This document shows positions 53,326-64,000 of a DNA stretch of 64,000 nt, piece by piece; position 1 is the first letter of the stretch, and each line of letters opens with the position of its first letter. The translations under genes were made by a program, and so were the position numbers. The notes beneath the pieces were generated by a model, which was not told the DNA's origin, did not search any database, and saw only the letters and a list, made by a program, of their open reading frames with translations. The stretch is taken from the NCBI RefSeq assembly GCF_007827595.1, contig NZ_VISR01000015.1, positions 174,627 to 238,626 of the forward strand. Direction: 5' to 3'. The DNA comes from Streptomyces sp. BK340 (GTDB lineage Bacteria; Actinomycetota; Actinomycetes; Streptomycetales; Streptomycetaceae).

Positions 53326-54006
53326 TCAGTTCTGCGTCGGCACCGACGCGGTACCGCTGCCCGCACCGGGCTCCAGCGCGTCGAGCGCACGGCGCAGCCC
53401 GGTGAGTTTGCGTTCCAGATGCGCGGCCGTGGCCACCGCTGCCGCGTCCGCCGACTCGTCGTCCAGCTGCTTCGACAGCGCCTCGGCCTGCTCCTCGACG
53501 GCCGCGAGCCGCGCCGACAGCTCGGCGAGCAGCCCGGCCGACTCCTTGCCGCCGACCGCGCCCTTGCCGCCGCCCTCCAACTGGAGCCGCAGCAGCGCCG
53601 CCTGCTCGCGCAGCTGGCAGTTCTTCATGTACAGCTCGACGAAGACCGACACCTTCGCGCGCAGCACCCACGGGTCGAACGGCTTCGAGATGTAGTCGAC
53701 CGCGCCCGCCGCGTAGCCCCGGAAGGTGTGGTGGGGACCGTGGTTGATCGCGGTGAGGAAGATGATCGGGATGTCCCGGGTCCGCTCCCGCCGCTTGATG
53801 TGCGCCGCGGTCTCGAAACCGTCCATGCCCGGCATCTGGACATCCAGCAGAATGACCGCGAAGTCGTCCGTGAGCAGTGCTTTGAGCGCTTCCTCCCCGG
53901 ACGATGCCCGCACCAGCGTCTGATCGAGCGCAGAGAGGATGGCCTCCAGCGCCAGCAGATTCTCCGGCCGGTCATCGACCAGGAGGATCTTGGCCTTCTG
54001 CACCAT
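53326..54006 (-). CDS. osaB: Osmoadaptation response regulator OsaB
   Basis: 226 aa. Receiver domain: acidic pocket Asp11-Asp12, phospho-acceptor Asp55 (VILLDVQMPGMDG), Thr84/Thr-like FLTA, Lys108 (SKPF). After residue 120 there is no DNA-binding domain; instead a long coiled coil (ELSARLAAVEEQAEALSKQL) up to the end. In S. coelicolor the orphan regulator in this place (OsaB) is needed for osmoadaptation and aerial growth; OsaA is the proposed cognate kinase. Separate from osaA by 273 bp, so it has its own promoter region. Confidence 0.87.
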   Translation of the reverse strand: MVQKAKILLVDDRPENLLALEAILSALDQTLVRASSGEEALKALLTDDFAVILLDVQMPGMDGFETAAHIKRRERTRDIPIIFLTAINHGPHHTFRGYAAGAVDYISKPFDPWVLRAKVSVFVELYMKNCQLREQAALLRLQLEGGGKGAVGGKESAGLLAELSARLAAVEEQAEALSKQLDDESADAAAVATAAHLERKLTGLRRALDALEPGAGSGTASVPTQN

Positions 54007-54279
54007 GGCCCGCCCTCCTCGCCCCGGCGGTACACCGGGCGCCGCCCCAGGGGACGACTCCCTTTCGCCGCCCGTCCTTGTGCCGGTCATCGTAGCCGCA
54101 CCCCGCCCGTCGCCACACCCTGTCACCGCGATGTCACTGTGCACGCAACGGAAACGCCGCGAGAGACCGGAAAGTTCCCGGAATCCGGGATTCCCGCACG
54201 CCCCCGGACCCTTCGGAACGACAACTCCGAGTGCACTCCCAAGGTTCCCCCAGCGTTCACATCCGCGCCGGTCACCCCG
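54007..54279. promoter_or_regulatory. osaA-osaB intergenic region with a 15-bp palindrome
   Basis: 273 bp without a gene, upstream of osaB. TCCCGGA-A-TCCGGGA at 54176-54190 is a perfect palindrome with a one-base centre, about 170 bp upstream of the osaB ATG. No clear sigma-B type promoter was found. The palindrome is a candidate operator for osaB. Confidence 0.5.
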
Positions 54280-59739
<5,460 letters not shown>

Positions 59740-60150
59740 TGTGTCCCTCCCGAAGGGGTAGACCATCACTGCCGTGCTCACCGCGTCGGCCCGGCCGGGC
59801 CGATCACCCGGCTCACCGAATACTTCCGCGCATTCGTTACTGCTCGGTATTTCTGCCAGACGAGATCCGGCCACACCAGAGGCTGCTGCCCTCCGTACAC
59901 GGAACACACGCAGCATGACCGGACCTTCATCAGAAGCTTGCCCAGTGTTTCACCCCGGCCGAACCAGGCCATAACAGTTCGGCAGCTTCGCACATCGTCC
60001 GCACACCCTGGGGGCGTAAACACCGGCGACCGGCATCCGCTCGGAGGGCGAAGGTAAGTAACCTTGCATGCGGCTGTCCAGCCACACCGGTCCGACCGGC
60101 CTGGGCGGTGGCACGAGCACGAGCGGGCATCGGAGGGGCGGCCGCAGACC
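59740..60150. other. Divergent control region between osaA and osaC
   Basis: 411 bp without a supportable gene. It must contain both promoters. I looked for GNNTN14-16GGGTAY-type sigma-B promoters on both strands and found only partial matches, so none is claimed. Confidence 0.5.
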
Positions 60151-62907
60151 ATGACCACCGGACTGATCCCCGGGGGACATACCCCGGAGCCACGGCCGAC
60201 GGGCGAACGGATGCCGCAGCAGCGGCGCGAGCCGGCCGGCCACGCTGCCCTGCACGTCGACAACCGGCCGAGGAGTTCTGTGATCACCGCGCGCGCGGCC
60301 GCCAGTTTCGAACCCGTCGGGCGATCCGTCGCGACCGCCCGGTCCTTCGTCCGAGACACCCTCCAGGGCTGGGGCTTCGCCGACGTCGTCGACGACGCGG
60401 TGGTCCTCACCAGCGAACTGGTGACCAACGCGGTGGTGCACGCGGGCACACACGCGGATGTGCTGTGCCTGCGCACCGAGGACGGCGTGCGCATCGAGGT
60501 CTCGGACCGCTACCCGGAGCGCGAGGTCCCGCTGCAGGCCTCGCCGGCCTCCATGGGCAGCCCCGACCGCGAGGGCGGCCGCGGCCTGCAGCTGTGCGCG
60601 GCCCTGGCGGCCCGCTGGGGCGTGGACTACACGCCCACCCACAAGAACGTCTGGTTCCATCTCGATCTGCCCGAGCGTCCGGTCGGCACCCGCGCCGCCG
60701 GCCCCTCCCTCCCCGCCGACCTCCTCCCGCTCGCCGACGGCCGGGTGCGCGTCGCGGTCCTCCAGATCGACCGGAAGGGCTCCATCAGCAGCTGGAACGA
60801 GGACGCGGAGGAGCTGTTCGGCTACCCGGCCCCCGAGGTCATCGGCAAGCCCCTCACCGACCTCGCCGCCTGGCCGCACACCCCGGGCACCGGCACCGGC
60901 ATCGCCGAAGCGCTCCAGCTCTCACGCTGGGAGGGCAGTTACGGCGTCCGCGGCTCCGACGGCCGCGTGGCCCCGGTCTACGCCTCCCACCTCAGGGTCC
61001 GCGACACCGGCGGCGAACCCTCCACCGTGTGCCTCCTGGTACGGGACCACGAACGCGCCGTCCTGCAGACGCCGTTGCGCGGCCCCGCCACCGACCAGAC
61101 AGCAGGCTCCGACGGCCAGAGCACCGACCCCTTCGAGGTGTTCATCGGCTCCCCCGCCCCGGACGACCTCGACGGCCTCCTGCAACGCACGGTGGAGCGC
61201 GCCCGCGACATGCTCGACGGCGACTCCGCGTTCCTGCTGCTGGCAACCGACGACGAGACCGAGCTGGAGGTCCGGGCCTCCACCGGCCTGCCCTCCGCCC
61301 GCCAGCGCTTCGCCCGCGTCCCGGTCGAGGCCGGCCCCGGCCGGTACGGCTCCGCGCGCATGCCCGCCGTCCACGACGACCTCACCGCCGTACCCGGAGC
61401 CGTACCGCTGCTGTCCGGTACCGGCATGCGCTCGGTCGTCACGGTCCCGCTGAAGGTCGAGGGCCGCCTCACGGGCTCCCTCGGCGTGGCGGCCGAGGCA
61501 CCCGGCCGGTACTCCAACGAGGAGGCGCTGCGCCTGCAGTTCGCCGCCGACCGCATCGCCCTGGCCGTCGAGTCGGCCCGCCTCGGCGAGCTGGAGCGGC
61601 TGCGCCGAGGTTCCCTGAGCTTCCTGGTCGAGGCCTCCGACCTGCTGGCAGGTACTCTGGACCGCGACCAGACCCTGGCCCTGATGGCCCAGATGACGGT
61701 CCCGACGCTGGCCACCTGGTGCGCCGTCTACACGATCGCCGACCAGGCCTCCGAGCCGTACCTGTCGTACGTGCTGCACGAGGACGAAGAGCTCATCGAC
61801 GGCATCAAGTCGCTGCTGTCGAAGGTTCCCGCGCCCGACCCGGTACCCACGCCCGGCGCCCGGGTCTGGACCGCTCCCGGCGAGGTCGCCCACCAGGCGG
61901 CCCTGCGCTCCTCGATGCGCAGTCTCGGCCTGTCCGGCGGCCCCACCCGCCAGGTCTCCTCGGGCATCGGCCCGACGCTCGCGACGGCCTCCGCCGTCGG
62001 CGGCGAGACGGTCGTCCTGCCGCTCGTCGCCCGCAACCGCGTCATCGGCATGCTGACGCTGGGCAAGCCCACCGACGAGCACTTCCGCCAGGAGATCCTC
62101 GAACTGGCCGAGGACCTGAGCCGCCGGGCCGCGCTCGCCCTGGACAACGCCCGCCTGTACTCGGAGCGCACGGCCATCAGCCAGTCCCTCCAGCGCAGCC
62201 TGCTCCCGCCCGGCCTGCCGCAGATCGACGGCGTCGAGGTCGAGGTCATCTACCGCGCGGCCGGCGAGGGCAACGAGGTCGGCGGCGACTTCTACGACCT
62301 CTTCCCGATCGGCAACGGCGCCTACGGATTCGCCATCGGCGACGTCTGCGGTACGGGCCCGAACGCGGCGGCGGTCACGGGCCTGGCCCGGCACGCACTG
62401 CGCCTGCTGGCCCGCGAGGGCCTGTCCGGCCCGGCAGTTCTCGAGCGCCTGAACTCCGCGATCCTCGACGAGGGCGACCGCAGCCGATTCCTGACCCTGC
62501 TGTACGGCGAGTTGCGGCCGCAGGAGGACGGCAGCGCCGAGCTGAAGGTGGTCTGCGCCGGCCACCCGCTCCCGCTGCGGCTGCGCCAGGACGGCACCGT
62601 GACGGCTGCGGCCGAGCCCCAGCCGCTGCTCGGCGTCATCGAGGACCTGGAGCTGTACGAGGAGACGGTCACCCTCGACCCCGGCGACGTCCTCCTCTGT
62701 GTCACGGACGGCGTCACCGAACGCCGCGAGGGCACGCGCATGCTGGGCGACGACGGCCTCGCCGACGTCCTCACCACCTGCACGGGCCTCACGGCGGGCG
62801 CGGTCGCGGCACGCATCATGCGTGCCGTGGAACGCTTCGCGTCCGATGCCCCGTCCGACGACATGGCGATTCTGGCGATGCGGGTCCCGGGGCTTCACAA
62901 GGACTGA
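60151..62907 (+). CDS. osaC: Multi-domain regulator OsaC: anti-sigma kinase, PAS, GAF and PP2C phosphatase
   Basis: 918 aa from the ATG at 60151 (GGAGGGG lies 12 nt upstream). In order: an RsbW-like HATPase domain (VLTSELVTNAVVHAG, GGRGLQLC, about residues 35-175), a PAS domain (ISSWNEDAEELFGY), two GAF-like segments (about 330-500 and 510-670) and a SpoIIE-type PP2C (VGGDFYDLFPIG, GDVCGTGPNAAAVTGLARHALR, TDGVTERREG, DDMAILAMR). In S. coelicolor OsaC is reported to help return osaB and sigB to resting levels after osmotic stress, with the N-terminal kinase acting on an anti-sigma partner. Metal residues of the phosphatase look complete. Confidence 0.9.
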   Translation: MTTGLIPGGHTPEPRPTGERMPQQRREPAGHAALHVDNRPRSSVITARAAASFEPVGRSVATARSFVRDTLQGWGFADVVDDAVVLTSELVTNAVVHAGTHADVLCLRTEDGVRIEVSDRYPEREVPLQASPASMGSPDREGGRGLQLCAALAARWGVDYTPTHKNVWFHLDLPERPVGTRAAGPSLPADLLPLADGRVRVAVLQIDRKGSISSWNEDAEELFGYPAPEVIGKPLTDLAAWPHTPGTGTGIAEALQLSRWEGSYGVRGSDGRVAPVYASHLRVRDTGGEPSTVCLLVRDHERAVLQTPLRGPATDQTAGSDGQSTDPFEVFIGSPAPDDLDGLLQRTVERARDMLDGDSAFLLLATDDETELEVRASTGLPSARQRFARVPVEAGPGRYGSARMPAVHDDLTAVPGAVPLLSGTGMRSVVTVPLKVEGRLTGSLGVAAEAPGRYSNEEALRLQFAADRIALAVESARLGELERLRRGSLSFLVEASDLLAGTLDRDQTLALMAQMTVPTLATWCAVYTIADQASEPYLSYVLHEDEELIDGIKSLLSKVPAPDPVPTPGARVWTAPGEVAHQAALRSSMRSLGLSGGPTRQVSSGIGPTLATASAVGGETVVLPLVARNRVIGMLTLGKPTDEHFRQEILELAEDLSRRAALALDNARLYSERTAISQSLQRSLLPPGLPQIDGVEVEVIYRAAGEGNEVGGDFYDLFPIGNGAYGFAIGDVCGTGPNAAAVTGLARHALRLLAREGLSGPAVLERLNSAILDEGDRSRFLTLLYGELRPQEDGSAELKVVCAGHPLPLRLRQDGTVTAAAEPQPLLGVIEDLELYEETVTLDPGDVLLCVTDGVTERREGTRMLGDDGLADVLTTCTGLTAGAVAARIMRAVERFASDAPSDDMAILAMRVPGLHKD

Positions 62908-62944
62908 AGCCCCCGGGCCCGCCCGGGCGTCCGTAGAAACGACA

Positions 62945-62972
62945 AAGGCCCCGCCCGATAGGGCGAGGCCTT
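62945..62972. terminator. Bidirectional terminator between osaC and tRNA-Thr
   Basis: AAGGCCCCGCCC-GATA-GGGCGAGGCCTT pairs over 12 bp with one wobble. It lies 37 nt after osaC and just after the tRNA gene (minus strand), so it can end both. Confidence 0.8.
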
Positions 62973-62980
62973 CATTGCTG

Positions 62981-63053
62981 AGCCCCCAAACGGAATCGAA
63001 CCGTTGACCTTCTCCTTACCATGGAGACGCTCTGCCGACTGAGCTATGGGGGC
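62981..63053 (-). tRNA. tRNA-Thr (anticodon GGU)
   Basis: 73 nt cloverleaf: acceptor GCCCCCA/TGGGGGC, D arm GCTC...GAGC, anticodon arm TCTCC-ATGGTAA-GGAGA with anticodon GGT, T arm AACGG-TTCGATT-CCGTT. The 3' CCA is not encoded (TCA follows the acceptor). Reads ACC and ACU codons. Followed by the terminator at 62945. Confidence 0.95.
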
Positions 63054-63137
63054 CTTGTCTTTTCCGAGGTTTCCCTCGCGGCGACAAGAAAAGAGTACCC
63101 CGAACAGGCCCGTTTCCCAAATTCGTTCGGTGCCCGT

Positions 63138-63815
63138 TCAGAAGGCGGGCTGGAGCAAACCGCCAAGGGCGTTGCAGGCAGAGACGATCCGCTGCATCTC
63201 ACGCTTCGTCAGGGAGGCGTCCACGGGCAGCGCAAGTGTTTCGTCCGCTGCCCGCTCGGTCTCGGGCAGCGCCACGCAGCGCCGGAACTCGGGCAGCCGG
63301 TGCACGGGCGTCTTCACGGGAACGCGGCACTCAACTCCCCTGGCCCGCAGGGCCCGGGCGAAGGCATCGCGGTCCGGCCGGCCATTGCCCGGCACCCGCA
63401 CCACGTACTGCTGGTAGGTGTGGCAGTCACCCCCGTCCGGGGTGCTCACGCCCTTCAACTTGGCGTCGAGATAGGCGGCCCGCTCCCGGCGCTGCGCCAT
63501 CTCGTCGTACGGCGCCTCGGACTCACCCTGTTCCAGCACGAGCAGTCCGTGCCGCTGTCCGACCTCGTGCAGCCGCGTGACGTCCGCACGCCGGCCGAAC
63601 CGGTGGACCACAACGACCGTGACGGTACGAGGAGTTACGGCCGCTTCCACGGCCGACGGGTCGAGACAGTAGGTGATCGGATCTATGTCGGCGAACACCG
63701 GAAGTGCACCCGCCAGGGTCACGGCCTCGGCCACTTCGACGTTCCCGAAGGCCGGTACGACGACCTCGTCACCGACTCCGACGCCGGCGGCCCTGAGCAT
63801 TGCAGCAGTACCCAT
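63138..63815 (-). CDS. Shortened DegT/DnrJ/EryC1/StrS aminotransferase-like protein
   Basis: 225 aa, against about 370 for the family. It begins MGTAAMLRAAGVGVGDEVVVPAF, which aligns with the SGTAAL helix after the first 45-50 residues of normal members. After the LLVLEQGESEAPYDE segment the part with the PLP-binding Lys (SxxxxK..TTGEGG) is absent, and the sequence resumes with a C-terminal half (GGDCHTYQQYVVRVPG, VPVKTPVHRLPEF). So PLP-dependent catalysis is not expected. The reading frame is open throughout and its codon use looks normal, so it may be a retained non-catalytic protein or a decaying gene. Ribosome site is weak. Confidence 0.65.
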   Translation of the reverse strand: MGTAAMLRAAGVGVGDEVVVPAFGNVEVAEAVTLAGALPVFADIDPITYCLDPSAVEAAVTPRTVTVVVVHRFGRRADVTRLHEVGQRHGLLVLEQGESEAPYDEMAQRRERAAYLDAKLKGVSTPDGGDCHTYQQYVVRVPGNGRPDRDAFARALRARGVECRVPVKTPVHRLPEFRRCVALPETERAADETLALPVDASLTKREMQRIVSACNALGGLLQPAF

Positions 63816-63864
63816 GTGCTGGATGTTCCGCGCGCAACGTGAACGACACGTTAAGGAGAACGTA

Positions 63865-63906
63865 AAAAGGTCGGACCCTGAACCGAAGTTCAGGGTCCGA
63901 CCTTTT
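63865..63906 (-). terminator. rRNA operon terminator
   Basis: AAAAGGTCGGACCCTGAAC pairs perfectly with GTTCAGGGTCCGACCTTTT across CGAA, a 19-bp stem, just after the 5S rRNA 3' end on the minus strand, followed by TTTTACG. Confidence 0.92.
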
Positions 63907-63914
63907 CAAAATTT

Positions 63915-64000
63915 GTTCGGCGGCGTCCTACTCTCCCACAGGGTCCCCCCTGCAGTACCATCGGCGCTGTGAGGCTTAGCTTCCGGGTTCGGAATGTAAC
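63915..64000 (-). rRNA. 5S ribosomal RNA, 3' part (cut by window edge)
   Basis: The minus strand reads from the right edge GTTACATTCCGAACCCGGAA, then GCTAAGCCTCACAGCGCCGA, GGTACTGCAGGGGG and GTAGGACGCCGCCGAACA, the 3' two thirds of a Streptomyces 5S rRNA (about 86 nt here). The 5' part and the 16S/23S genes lie beyond the window. Its terminator follows at 63865. Confidence 0.95.

Noticed and set aside
59740..60150. Sigma-B promoter for osaA or osaC
   Set aside because: Only partial matches (for example GTTTACG ... GGGTGT with wrong spacing); not supportable.

Overview
The window is high-GC chromosomal DNA with Streptomyces-type features: GC-rich third codon positions, frequent GTG/TTG starts, GGAGG-type ribosome sites and gluABCD, clgR, ftsK, osaABC and DegT genes. 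Gene content and order follow the core region of the S. coelicolor chromosome from about SCO5795 down to SCO5746; this comparison rests on remembered gene order, not on an alignment. There is no sign of a prophage, insertion sequence or CRISPR array.

Layout. 1-8.8 kb: start of a secreted M1-type peptidase, a RelA/SpoT homologue (rshA), dapF, a small membrane protein, miaA, two small proteins (one MT0933/Rv0909 antitoxin-like), a LigB-like protein, a small protein and miaB. 8.9-10.3 kb: a decayed patch with an acyl-CoA ligase that has lost its middle, overlapping a TetR gene that has lost its DNA-binding start. 10.5-14.7 kb: an accessory block on the minus strand with a macro-domain protein, a RES-domain NAD+-degrading toxin, its likely antitoxin (overlapping by 1 nt), a membrane/coiled-coil protein and a PP2C phosphatase. 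14.8-18.9 kb: DUF6204, MarR regulator, lipoprotein, MazG-like protein and a TAXI solute-binding protein. 19-24.8 kb: glutamate sensing and uptake (gluK, gluR, gluABCD). 25-27.8 kb: FAD monooxygenase, then cysteine dioxygenase and rhodanese behind a promoter with an overlapping palindrome and a cysteine-rich leader peptide. 27.8-36 kb: ABC permease, recX-recA with an SOS box, membrane proteins, DUF3046 and a toroid-fold protein. 36-46.5 kb: azlCD, an AraC regulator, Lhr helicase with a Nei-type glycosylase, an SDR, a Dps protein and clgR. 46.5-53.2 kb: a tightly overlapping rimO-pgsA-cinA operon, a RodZ-like protein and ftsK. 53.3-62.9 kb: the osmoadaptation locus osaB, osaA (hybrid kinase with about ten tandem HAMP-type repeats) and divergent osaC (anti-sigma kinase/PP2C). 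63-64 kb: tRNA-Thr(GGU), a shortened DegT-like gene and the 3' end of a 5S rRNA gene with its terminator.

How it fits together. Most of the window is housekeeping: tRNA modification (miaA, miaB), lysine/peptidoglycan precursor (dapF), recombination and repair (recA, recX, lhr, nei), phospholipid synthesis (pgsA), division (ftsK) and stress control (rshA, clgR, dps, osaABC). The less routine parts are the RES/macro cluster, the control region of the cysteine dioxygenase operon, the TAXI protein beside the glutamate two-component system, and the decayed ligase/TetR patch. Start sites were chosen from ribosome sites and family length; coordinates may be off by a base where stated.
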